From contig QPGA01000001.1 of assembly GCA_003332265.1 (NCBI GenBank), positions 293,719-357,718 of the forward strand: a stretch of DNA of 64,000 nucleotides, written 5' to 3'. Below, one piece after another: positions 40,095 through 48,379 of the stretch. Position 1 is the first letter of the stretch. Every line of letters starts with the position of its first letter. A program made the translations under genes and the position numbers. Origin of the DNA: Candidatus Accumulibacter meliphilus. GTDB taxonomy: Bacteria; Pseudomonadota; Gammaproteobacteria; Burkholderiales; Rhodocyclaceae. Below the pieces are notes generated by a model. The model had not been told where the DNA came from. It saw nothing but the letters and a program-made list of their open reading frames with translations, and searched no databases.

Positions 40095-41216
40095 ATGTTT
40101 AAAAAACTGTTTTCTCGTCACTCACTCGGCGGTCAGCTGCTGCCGAACCGCGTCGTCATGGCGCCAATGAACCGCAACCGTGCGACCGACTGGCAGCTCG
40201 CGCCGCCGGCGATGACCGCCAGATACTATGCGCAGCGCGCCTCGGCCGGCTTGATCATTGCCGAGGGCACGCCGGTTTCGCCGCAGGCTCGTGGTTGCGC
40301 CCGCACGCCTGGAATCTACAGCGGCGCGCAGGTCGCCGGTTGGCGCAAGGTGACCAAAGCGGTGCATCATGCCGGTGGCCGCATCTATCTGCAGCTCTGG
40401 CACGTCGGGCGCGTTGGCCACAGCAGCTTGCGCGCGGACCGCTCTCCGCCTGTTGGGCCGACCGGAATCGGCCTGCACAGTGACCGGGTGCCGATTCTCA
40501 ACGGCGGCGCCGAGCCGGTGATGGTGCCCTGCGAGGCGCCGCGCGGACTGGCGACCGAGGAGGTGCGGCTGATCATCGCCGATTTCGTTCGCGCCGCCCA
40601 CAATGCCGTCGCAGCGGGCTTCGACGGCGTCGAGATTCACGCCGCGAACGGCTATTTGTTCGACCAGTTCCGTTGCCCGTACGTAAACGACCGTGGCGAC
40701 GAGTACGGTGGCTCACTGTCCAATCGCTGGCGCTTTTTGCTGGAAACGGTGCACGCCGTCGCGGCGGCGATCGGCAGCGCACGCGTCGGTGTGCGAATCT
40801 CGCCACTGGGTACTGCGCACGAGATGCAGCCAGATCCGGATCCCCTGGTCAGCTATGGCTATCTCGCAACGCGGCTGAAGCTCTTGCGGATCGGCCATCT
40901 GCACGTCTATGACCAGGAAGGGAGCTGGATCCACGATCGTCAGGGCGAGCTTCTGCCGCACCTTCGCGCCTGCTTTCCGGGCACGATGATTCTCTGCGGA
41001 GGCTTCGATCGCGAACACGCAGAAGCGGCGCTGCGTGCCGGGAGTGGCGATCTGATCGCCTTCGGCAGGCATTTCATCGCCAACCCGGATCTCGTTCAGC
41101 GTTTGCGCATCGGGGCGCCCCTGGCGCCCTGGAACTCGACGACGATCTACAAAGGAGGGGCGAAAGGCTACATCGATTACCCGTCACTCGACGCTGCCGC
41201 TGTTACGGCGGCGTGA
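40095..41216 (+). CDS. Old Yellow Enzyme family NADH:flavin oxidoreductase
   Basis: 373 residues from ATG 40095, with GGAGGT upstream. FMN TIM-barrel enzyme that reduces activated alkenes, nitroesters or nitroaromatics. MAPMNRNRA near the N-terminus, EIHAANGYLFDQFRCPYVNDRGDEYGGSLSNRWRFLLE and VGVRISPLG are OYE hallmarks, including the His-Asn pair that binds substrate. It resembles NemA/XenB. Natural substrate unknown. It is alone between gpsA and the surface-glycan block. Confidence 0.9.
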   Translation: MFKKLFSRHSLGGQLLPNRVVMAPMNRNRATDWQLAPPAMTARYYAQRASAGLIIAEGTPVSPQARGCARTPGIYSGAQVAGWRKVTKAVHHAGGRIYLQLWHVGRVGHSSLRADRSPPVGPTGIGLHSDRVPILNGGAEPVMVPCEAPRGLATEEVRLIIADFVRAAHNAVAAGFDGVEIHAANGYLFDQFRCPYVNDRGDEYGGSLSNRWRFLLETVHAVAAAIGSARVGVRISPLGTAHEMQPDPDPLVSYGYLATRLKLLRIGHLHVYDQEGSWIHDRQGELLPHLRACFPGTMILCGGFDREHAEAALRAGSGDLIAFGRHFIANPDLVQRLRIGAPLAPWNSTTIYKGGAKGYIDYPSLDAAAVTAA

Positions 41217-41233
41217 GCGTCAGCGGTCGGCGG

Positions 41234-41358
41234 TTAATGTGAAAGTCGCGCCAGCGACTCACGAAGCGCCCTTCTCCCCTCGCGGGAGAAGGGTCTGGGG
41301 AAGAGGGAAACGGTCATGACTTTCATGATTCGGGGTATCTCGACATGTCATGACCGTT
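41234..41358 (-). repeat. Dispersed three-hairpin element, copy D (best copy)
   Basis: 125 bases. Contains GTGAAAGTCGC..GCGACTCAC, CCCTTCTCCC-CTCGC-GGGAGAAGGG, and perfect 12-base arms AACGGTCATGAC / GTCATGACCGTT with a 26-base spacer. It lies between the OYE gene and the O-antigen-ligase-like gene. Confidence 0.9.
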
Positions 41359-41433
41359 AGTCGGGGCCGTGTTCCCCAAGCGCAGAACTCTTGATTGCAG
41401 CTTAGGGCCCTTTTTGAGCACTATTGCACCCTA

Positions 41434-42621
41434 TCAGCGCGGCGCCTCTTTGGCTTGGCGAGCGGCGATATTGTAGGCTGCGATCAGCGCTAGCGGGATC
41501 CACGTCAGGAACCAGTGCTCTTGCGGCCTGGACAGGATCCAGCCACCTTCCGCCAGTCCGGCGCCAGCACCATAGATCAGCAGCGCGCCGCCAACCAGGA
41601 AGCCCAGGCGGTGCCTATGGCGCCAGCAAAGACTGAGAGCCACCGCATTGAGGGCCAGCCATAGAGACAGACCGATGATGCCCGTGTAGTACAGAACGCC
41701 AAGGGCAAAACTGTGGGGTTCGCTGAATGGCACAGCGAAATCCTTGATGTCAATGGCCAGGGAGGCTCCGACCCCAAAGCCCAGCCAAGGGTGCTGGCTG
41801 ATCTTTGCCAGGGCCTGATGCCAGATTTCAAGGCGATAGGAATCGCCGCGACCCAGGAGCGCATCGGGATGCAGCAGGAGCAAAGCCAGCAAGGCTGATA
41901 TGCCCGCCGCGACGAGTATGATCGAACGTTTATTCCAGCAGGCGATGGCTAGCCAAACGCAAACCAAAGCCGTAGCGACGAGCGGTGAGCGCGAGCCGGT
42001 CGCTAGCAGAGCGCCTCCGAAAATCACGGCCGGAGCGAATGCCATACAGGCCTGGCGTCGCGGCAAGGTGATGCCCACAGCAAGGCAAAGGGTGCAAAAG
42101 AAACCGAAAATATGAGAGCTAAGCAGGGGATTATCCAATGCGCCCGGACCAACGAGTCTCTCGCCAGGGGTCCAGGCAATGGCGAATGTGCCCAGCGAGT
42201 ACATCGTCAGCGGAATCATCAGCAAGGCGCCGACAAGTGTGCTCTGTTCGAGCCGCTTACTGGCTTGAAGGCTTAGCAATGAGCAAGCGGCAAATAGCAG
42301 TAAGACGTACAGAGGCTTTTTCAGCATGCTGCCGATAGAGGTGTCGGAGTCTGACCAGCTGCCGCTGAGCAGCGACCAAGTAGCGAAGGCCAGAAAAAGA
42401 ATGACGATGGGCTCGCGCAACAACACCCTTAGTGTTGCGGGTCGCAAGAGCATCGCTATCGCGGCGGGAGCTGCAATCAGGGCGTAGAAAAACTTGGTGT
42501 AGATGCTGCGATCCGGCAGCACGACCAAGCCGACCAGCAAGGTCACGTAACCTAGGGGGAGCAGCCAATTGCAGATGAAAGAAAAGGCTTGTTGTGAGCG
42601 TGTCAGCACCAAGGGTGGCAT
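41434..42621 (-). CDS. O-antigen ligase/polymerase-like (Wzy/WaaL) membrane protein
   Basis: 395 residues with about 10-12 hydrophobic helices. The large loop after helix 8 contains LLGRGDSYRLEIWHQALAKISQHPWLGFGVG, the typical Wzy_C (O-antigen ligase) pattern with the R..W motif and GxGxG. Members join polymerised glycan to lipid A or polymerise O units. It faces away from the glycosyltransferases across a 710-base gap. Which reaction it catalyses cannot be decided from sequence. Confidence 0.85.
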   Translation of the reverse strand: MPPLVLTRSQQAFSFICNWLLPLGYVTLLVGLVVLPDRSIYTKFFYALIAAPAAIAMLLRPATLRVLLREPIVILFLAFATWSLLSGSWSDSDTSIGSMLKKPLYVLLLFAACSLLSLQASKRLEQSTLVGALLMIPLTMYSLGTFAIAWTPGERLVGPGALDNPLLSSHIFGFFCTLCLAVGITLPRRQACMAFAPAVIFGGALLATGSRSPLVATALVCVWLAIACWNKRSIILVAAGISALLALLLLHPDALLGRGDSYRLEIWHQALAKISQHPWLGFGVGASLAIDIKDFAVPFSEPHSFALGVLYYTGIIGLSLWLALNAVALSLCWRHRHRLGFLVGGALLIYGAGAGLAEGGWILSRPQEHWFLTWIPLALIAAYNIAARQAKEAPR

Positions 42622-43331
42622 CTTTCTATATCCTCAACACCGATTAGGTTGAATTCTTCCATGAGTCGGCTGGTGTCGGTTGCAGGCCGCGTGGAAGTTA
42701 TGAATTCCAGCCACAGACAGGGTTTTGCGATGCTTGCAGGCCTGCTCGAAGGCTTTTCACGAATGCGGCTCTGCGGCAGAGAAACGCTGGTCCAGCCCGA
42801 CATATACCTATGGTATAGTTCGGCTGGCAAGATCGAGCGAGCCCCGATGAAGCAGGTCAGTGCTCTCCAGCTGTGGTTTGAACGCAGGCAGAAGCGCACA
42901 CGGGGTAAGCGGTTTCTTGCCGAGAGTGAAGGATCATACGGTGGGTGGACCTGTTCGCGGTGATTGAATCGTACTCTTCCTTGCGAATAGGAAAATGAGG
43001 CGCTGGCCGGCCGCCCGGCATGGCAATGGTTCGGCAGTTCCGCTTTCTCCTGGAGGAGTATGGGCCAACGAAATCGACGTCTGGAACCGGCTTGATCCAG
43101 CGCCATGGCGCACGAGGCGATCATCGCCGCACCGAGGTCGTTCAAGAACGAAGTCAAGGCACGCGACTCCGAGAGGCCCCAAACTGCGGTTTGCGAGTTT
43201 GCAGATGTCCACTTTATGGTCTGAAAGACATCCTAATGGGAAAAGCTTCCGGTCGATCGGCTGCAGGCAGCTACCAGGTTTGCCGGGAGCTCCGCTTGCG
43301 CAATCAGTGACCAAACTTTCGAGTGTGAATA
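42622..43331. other. Gene-free 710-base region before the glycosyltransferase block
   Basis: Short frames exist on both strands (for example 104 codons at 42649-42963) but they match no family I know. The region holds a 36-base hairpin-forming palindrome (42792-42827). It may contain promoters for both flanking transcripts or a decayed gene. Confidence 0.4.
42792..42827. repeat. Near-perfect palindrome CCAGC..TATACC-TAT-GGTATA..GCTGG
   Basis: Core TATACC / GGTATA around TAT, flanked by CCGACA versus GTTCGG and CCAGC versus GCTGG. In DNA this could be an operator; as RNA it would be a long hairpin. Confidence 0.65.
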
Positions 43332-44486
43332 ATGATAAATAGGCGAATCAAGGTCTTGCAGCTGCAGCCCGACTACAACGTCAAGGCGTACGATTTCGCC
43401 GACCTCGCCGAACAGATCGTCAAGGCCTTGCCGGCTGAGCGCTACGAGATCGTGGCCGCGTTCCTCCGCGGTAAGCCGCAGCAGGACGAGCCAGTGAGTC
43501 GGGCAGATCGCTCGGTCTATTTCGAGTTTTCCGATGCACAACTGAAGGGCTTGCGCTTGCAGGCCATGTGGCAGCTCTATCGTTTCTGCCGGGCAGAAAG
43601 CTTCGATGTGGTGATCTGCAACCGCTTCAAGCCGGTCAATATGCTCTTGCAGTTGAACCGCTGGCTGCGAGTGCCGTTGTGCATCGGAATTTCCCATGGC
43701 TTTGGCGAGTACGGGCGCTACTACCGGCGGCTGCAGGCCAAGTGTCTAATCGACCACGCCTGGCGCTTCGTTGGCGTCTCGCCGGCAGTCAAGCAATACC
43801 TGCTCGACTGCAAATGCGGCTTTACCCAGCAGAATACTGTGGCCATCACTAATGCCATTGATATCGCGCAGGCAGAGGGTCTGCAGCTTCCTCGCGATGA
43901 GGCGCGCCGCTTGTTGGGGATCGATCTGCAAGTGCGTCTGCTGGGTACCTGCGGCCGTCTGGTGCCGGTCAAGGGGCATGTTTACCTACTCCAGGCTTTC
44001 GCCCGGTTGAAGGATGCCTATCCGCGAGCGAAGCTCGCGATCATCGGAAGAGGGCGCGAAGAGTCGCGATTGCTGGCAGAGGTTGACAGGCTCGGCTTGC
44101 AGGGGCGAGTTCACCTGCTCGGCTTTCGCGCCGATGCCTTGCAATATATTCGTGCCTTCGATATCTGGACGATGCCTTCCCTGGCCGAAGGCCTGGGGCT
44201 GGCCTTGCTCGAAGGCATGAGCGGGCACCTGCCGGTGATTGCCTCCAGTGTGCCTGCCATGCTGCCGTTGATCCAGGGAGCAGGTGGTCTTGCCGTGCCG
44301 CCAGGAGACGTCAATGCGTTGACCACCGCATTGGCAGATTACCTTCAGCTGAGCGATCAAGAGCTTCAGGAAAGGGGCGAGCGAGCCTACGCCTATTTGT
44401 GCGCCAGCCACGATATCGAAAGCTTCCGTCAACAGTACCTGCGACTCGTCGAAGAGTCGCTGGCCCAGCGTAGCCGTCCGTCATGA
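43332..44486 (+). CDS. Glycosyltransferase, GT4 family
   Basis: 384 residues, GT-B fold. The donor-binding C-terminal domain shows LLGTCGRLVPVKGHVYLLQAFARLK, FRADALQYIRAFDIWTMPSLAEGLGLALLEGMSGHLPVIAS, with the E-x7-E-type motif of GT4 enzymes (here EGLGLALLE). The N-terminal acceptor domain contains ICNRFKPVNM, which is shared with the GT4 protein at 46067 (IAHRFKPIYA), so they are paralogues. It starts a three-gene run and overlaps the next glycosyltransferase by ATGA. Sugar and acceptor unknown; surface polysaccharide is likely. Confidence 0.9.
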   Translation: MINRRIKVLQLQPDYNVKAYDFADLAEQIVKALPAERYEIVAAFLRGKPQQDEPVSRADRSVYFEFSDAQLKGLRLQAMWQLYRFCRAESFDVVICNRFKPVNMLLQLNRWLRVPLCIGISHGFGEYGRYYRRLQAKCLIDHAWRFVGVSPAVKQYLLDCKCGFTQQNTVAITNAIDIAQAEGLQLPRDEARRLLGIDLQVRLLGTCGRLVPVKGHVYLLQAFARLKDAYPRAKLAIIGRGREESRLLAEVDRLGLQGRVHLLGFRADALQYIRAFDIWTMPSLAEGLGLALLEGMSGHLPVIASSVPAMLPLIQGAGGLAVPPGDVNALTTALADYLQLSDQELQERGERAYAYLCASHDIESFRQQYLRLVEESLAQRSRPS

Positions 44487-45367
44487 ACAGAGATCACGAA
44501 CTAGTCACCGTCATCATCGCCTCCTATAACCATGGGCCCTATATCGAGGCGAGCATCCGCAGCGTGCTGGAACAGACCTATCCCTACGTGGAGCTACTGG
44601 TCATCGATGATGGCTCGACTGATGATAGTGTCGAGCGCATCCGGCGTTTGCAGGCTGAGCATGGCTTTTTCTTTATGGAGCAAGCGAACCAGGGCTTGAC
44701 GCACACCCTCAACGCGGCCATCAAGCAAGCCCAGGGCAGTCTGATCGTGTCCTTCGGTTCGGATGACATCATGCTTGCCGAGCGCTTGGCCAAGCAGGTC
44801 GCCTATTTGCGGGACAAGCCGGAAGTGGGGATCTGTGCGGGTAATATCGAACTGATCGATGCCGCTGGGCGAGCTTTCCCGGAAAAGCGACAGCGTCGCG
44901 ACGTGCCTTTTCGCCGGCTGGATTTCGAGGATGTGTTCATGGAGCGCAAACCCTACCCGCCAGCGCCTACTTTGATGTTCCGCAAGGAGGCCTTGCTGAA
45001 AGTCGGAGGTTTCGACCCTGAAATTCGGCTGGAAGATCTCTTGATCGAGTTGAAGATCACCCATGCGGGCTACTACATTGATTGCCTGGGCGAAGTGCTT
45101 GCGCGTTATCGCAAGCACGCCAGCAACTCGTACAAGAATCATCGCTTCATGGTCGATAGCATTCTCAAGACCTATGCCGTCTTTGGCGAGCATCCGCAAT
45201 ACGATTGGGTCCGCTACCGTTTCCTCAACTCGATGTTTCTCAAGTGCTCCAATCGTGATCGTGGCTTGGCCCGTGAACTGTTGGCGCAGATTCCCTTCAA
45301 GCGCTGGTCGAAGAAAACCTGGCGGGGCCTGATGAGACTTTACCTATTGCCATTGGAGAAGGGCTGA
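44483..45367 (+). CDS. Glycosyltransferase, GT2 family
   Basis: 294 residues, GT-A fold. VTVIIASYNHGPYIEASIRSVLEQTYPYVELLVIDDGSTDDS is the standard nucleotide-sugar domain, and SFGSDDIML is the DxD-type metal site. It inverts the donor sugar at a glycan acceptor. It overlaps the upstream GT4 gene by four bases and lies six bases before an acetyltransferase, forming a three-gene glycan module. Confidence 0.92.
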   Translation: MNRDHELVTVIIASYNHGPYIEASIRSVLEQTYPYVELLVIDDGSTDDSVERIRRLQAEHGFFFMEQANQGLTHTLNAAIKQAQGSLIVSFGSDDIMLAERLAKQVAYLRDKPEVGICAGNIELIDAAGRAFPEKRQRRDVPFRRLDFEDVFMERKPYPPAPTLMFRKEALLKVGGFDPEIRLEDLLIELKITHAGYYIDCLGEVLARYRKHASNSYKNHRFMVDSILKTYAVFGEHPQYDWVRYRFLNSMFLKCSNRDRGLARELLAQIPFKRWSKKTWRGLMRLYLLPLEKG

Positions 45368-45373
45368 ATCGAA

Positions 45374-46009
45374 ATGGGCTTTTGGGCAAGATTCCTGAAG
45401 CGACGCGCCAACAAGCCGATACGCCGCTTAGCCAAGTTTTATCGTGGACCAGCGAAGTTCCTGGCGCTCTATCCGCAGTATCAGATTGGTCTGGGAACCT
45501 ACGGTATTCCCATCGTCCATGACTGGCAAGAAGGCGCGACGCTCAAGCTGGGCAGCTACACGTCGATAGCCGAGAATGTGGAAATCTTCCTGGGCGGCCA
45601 TCATCGTACCGACTGGGTCAGTCTCTACCCGTTTCCGGCGATGATCCCCGAGGCCGCCGGGATTCGCGGATACGCGATAACGCGTGGCGATGTGCTTATC
45701 GGTAGCGACGTCTGGTTGTGCAGTAACGCCGTCATCCTGTCCGGGGTCACCATCGGCCATGGCGCGGTGGTCGCTGCTGGTGCGGTGGTTAGCCAGGACG
45801 TGGCGCCCTATTCAGTGGTGGCGGGAAACCCGGCGCGGCAGATTCGCTGGCGCTTTCCCGAGGCGACGCGGCAGGCGTTGCTGGCGGCCGCGTGGTGGGA
45901 TTGGCCCGAGCAGGAAGTACGCAGCCTTAGCTGCTTGCTGTGTAGCGAGCAGATCGAGGCCTTTCTGGACTACGCTCGGCAACGTGAGCTGCGGCAGGCA
46001 GTTGACTGA
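45374..46009 (+). CDS. Hexapeptide-repeat acetyltransferase (CatB/Vat-like)
   Basis: 211 residues. Left-handed beta-helix repeats are visible in [80 protein letters not shown], the latter being the classic nodL/CatB signature with the catalytic His in HHRTDW. It likely O-acetylates a surface-glycan sugar using acetyl-CoA; an antibiotic substrate is less likely given the context. It follows the GT2 gene by six bases. Confidence 0.9.
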   Translation: MGFWARFLKRRANKPIRRLAKFYRGPAKFLALYPQYQIGLGTYGIPIVHDWQEGATLKLGSYTSIAENVEIFLGGHHRTDWVSLYPFPAMIPEAAGIRGYAITRGDVLIGSDVWLCSNAVILSGVTIGHGAVVAAGAVVSQDVAPYSVVAGNPARQIRWRFPEATRQALLAAAWWDWPEQEVRSLSCLLCSEQIEAFLDYARQRELRQAVD

Positions 46010-46066
46010 CTGCGGCGTCTTCGGTCAGCCGGAAAACTGGCTGCCGAGCTGCTTTGCCGCCGGCTT

Positions 46067-47194
46067 TCAGAGCCTGGCATCGTCTTCGCTCCAGGGCTGC
46101 ATGCAGGCTTGCTCCCAGAACTGGCGCCGCGCCGCGGCCAGCGAGAAATGGGCTTCGAGGTGCGCCAGTTGTGCCCTGACGAGGTCCGTGCGGGCGCCAT
46201 CGTGCAAGGCACGGACGGCATGCATGCGGGAGCACAGAGTGTCGGTGTCGCCGAGCGGAAAGCGCCACTCGGCAGCAGCGACCACTTCACGGGCGCCGCC
46301 ACAGTCGCTGGCGACGACTGGAATCTCGGCGGCCATGGCCTCGAGTAGCACCATCCCGAAGGGCTCGTGGTCCGAGCTCAGGACAAAGCTGTCGAAGGCA
46401 CGGAAGTAGCGGTCCATGCCCGGCACCTGGCCGAGAAAGCGCACGCGGTCGGCGACGCCCAGTTCGGCGGCCAGCGCCTTCAGCGAATCGTCCAGGCGAC
46501 CGTGTCCGGCGATGGCCAGCAGCGCGTCGGCGGGTTGCAGGCCGGCGAAGGCGCGGATCAGCGTTGCCTGATCCTTGTCCGGGTGCAGGCGGCCGACATT
46601 GCCGAAAACGTAGGCGTGGTGTGGCAGGTCGAGTGCGCGCCGCGCCTCGTCCCGGGGCTGCTGCCGAGCCTGTAGCGGAGCCCGTTCGACGTGGTTGTAC
46701 TGCGTCCCTATGCGCTCTGCCGGCCAGCGCGGCAGGCAGGAGCGAAGATCGTCGCGCACCGCATCGGAGACTCCCAGCAAGGCCAGTCGGGTGGCGAAGG
46801 CTCCGGCAAACAGGCGCCGTCCCAGGCGCTGGTAGTCGCCATAGGCGTGATGGACGCCGATGACCGGGATGGCCAGCGCCAGGCAGCAGGCGTAGATCGG
46901 CTTGAAGCGATGGGCGATGGCCAGCGAGAAACCCTGTGTTTGCTGCAGCTGGCGCAGTTTCCAGAGGGCAGCCAGCTTCAGGCCGCGCACCTGCCGTGAG
47001 TCGAAGCCGAGAAAGAGGACCTCGTCGCCGCCGGATCTGCGCACGACCTCGGCGTCGGCTTCGCCGGTGAGGTAGACGGTCGTCATTCGCCAGCCCCGGC
47101 CCGCGAACAGCCTCGCCCACTGGCAGGTGACATCCGTGAACGGCGCGCCATAGCTGTGGCAAAGCTGCAGCACGTGGCGCGGTTCAGCCGACAT
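46067..47194 (-). CDS. Glycosyltransferase, GT4 family (paralogue)
   Basis: 375 residues. The C-terminal half has FGNVGRLHPDKDQATLIRAFAGL, FLGQVPGMDRYFRAFDSFVLSSDHEPFGMVLLEAMAAEIPVVASDCGGAREVV, which is the GT4 donor site. The N-terminal half shares GLKLAALWKLRQLQQTQGFSLAIAHRFKP with the corresponding segment of the GT4 at 43332, showing they arose by duplication. It faces the acetyltransferase and diverges from a Mig-14-like gene. Confidence 0.9.
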   Translation of the reverse strand: MSAEPRHVLQLCHSYGAPFTDVTCQWARLFAGRGWRMTTVYLTGEADAEVVRRSGGDEVLFLGFDSRQVRGLKLAALWKLRQLQQTQGFSLAIAHRFKPIYACCLALAIPVIGVHHAYGDYQRLGRRLFAGAFATRLALLGVSDAVRDDLRSCLPRWPAERIGTQYNHVERAPLQARQQPRDEARRALDLPHHAYVFGNVGRLHPDKDQATLIRAFAGLQPADALLAIAGHGRLDDSLKALAAELGVADRVRFLGQVPGMDRYFRAFDSFVLSSDHEPFGMVLLEAMAAEIPVVASDCGGAREVVAAAEWRFPLGDTDTLCSRMHAVRALHDGARTDLVRAQLAHLEAHFSLAAARRQFWEQACMQPWSEDDARL

Positions 47195-47468
47195 CGCAGT
47201 AGTCCTCCAGGTTGATCACGAGCGGCTCCTTGCCGCCGAGTTCGGGCGCGCTCCAGGCCGACAAGTATATCGTGCCAGCCATAGCCTGCGCTTATCGCGA
47301 ACGCCGGGCATGGGGCGTCGTAATTGGTTTATCCTTCCGGCCGTGGCTGTGGCTCGCTTGCACAGCTCAACGACACTCCACCACGAGCGTTCGGAGATTC
47401 CTCCGGGCGCTGCGAACCGCGAGGACTCCGGCCGCCATGACCCGCTTCTGCACACGCTCCGCCGGCGC

Positions 47469-48365
47469 ATGTTGAATCGCCTGCGCGTCTGGCGCGAGCG
47501 CGGCTGGACAGAAATCGATGCCGCCGCTTATGCCGCCGCCTGGCAGCGCTGCGGCGGCAGCGTGTTCACCCATCCGCTGGTCGTCGAGCGACTCTCGGCA
47601 CTGGCGGGAATCCCGGTGCGCTACCTCGGCTATTTCTCCGGCGAGCAGTTGCTGGCGGCGATTCCCTGCTGGGGGCGCTACCTCGCGTTGTCGAAGGAGG
47701 TGCTGAAAAAACGCGGTCAGCGCGGGCTGTTCGATCTGGGTAATGCCGAAGTGATCTTGCCGATCGACGCGCAGGCCCGTGTGCCGGTACGCCAGCGCAT
47801 GCGTTATCTGTCCGAGCTCAACGCCGGACGGATCAGCCAACTCAAGGCGCAGCCGGAAGGCCTGGCGCTGGCGCGTGCTCCCGAGGACTACTCGAAGAAG
47901 TTTCGCTACAACCAGCGGCGCGAGCGGCGCCTGCTCGAAGAGGCCGGCGGGCAGGTACGCCAGATGCTCGACTTTTCGCCGCGCGAGCAGGCCAGCATGT
48001 ATGCCGATCTCTTCCGGCGCCGCTGGGGTTTCGCGGCCAGGGGGCACGCGCATCTGGCTGAAGTGTTCGCGCTGCTGCGCGAATTCATGACCGGGGCCAT
48101 CCTTTTCCGTCAGGAGCAGCCGATTGCCGTGCAGATTCTCTATCGCGTCGAAGCCCCGGCGTGGATTTCGCTCGAATACATCAATGGCGGTGTCGATCCC
48201 GAAACGCGTGACTTCAGTCCCGGAAGCGTGCTCAGCTTCATCAATACACAGAACGCCTGGGCAGACGCGCGCGCGCTCGGCAAACCCTTGCGCTTTTCCT
48301 TTGGTCGTGCCGATCGCGAGTACAAGGATCGCTGGTGCCACCGCGTGCCGGCCTATCGAATCTAG
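47469..48365 (+). CDS. Mig-14-like protein (FemAB/GNAT-like fold)
   Basis: 298 residues from ATG 47469; the frame extends 53 codons upstream but is not conserved and no good ribosome site marks either start. The body matches Salmonella Mig-14: the GGSVFTHPLVVERLSALAGIPVRYLGYFSG block, GLFDLGNAEVILPI and RFSFGRADREYKDRWC-like C-terminus. Mig-14 is needed for resistance to antimicrobial peptides and survival in macrophages; its enzymatic step is not known. Here it sits in a surface-glycan block, so it could modify or anchor envelope glycans. Followed 15 bases later by a PIG-L-like gene. Confidence 0.8.
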   Translation: MLNRLRVWRERGWTEIDAAAYAAAWQRCGGSVFTHPLVVERLSALAGIPVRYLGYFSGEQLLAAIPCWGRYLALSKEVLKKRGQRGLFDLGNAEVILPIDAQARVPVRQRMRYLSELNAGRISQLKAQPEGLALARAPEDYSKKFRYNQRRERRLLEEAGGQVRQMLDFSPREQASMYADLFRRRWGFAARGHAHLAEVFALLREFMTGAILFRQEQPIAVQILYRVEAPAWISLEYINGGVDPETRDFSPGSVLSFINTQNAWADARALGKPLRFSFGRADREYKDRWCHRVPAYRI

Positions 48366-48379
48366 GATGCCGCAGGCCC

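Noticed and set aside
42603-43157. 184-codon minus-strand frame and others in the 710-base gap
   Set aside because: No homology pattern, unclear starts and unusual composition; treated as gene-free.
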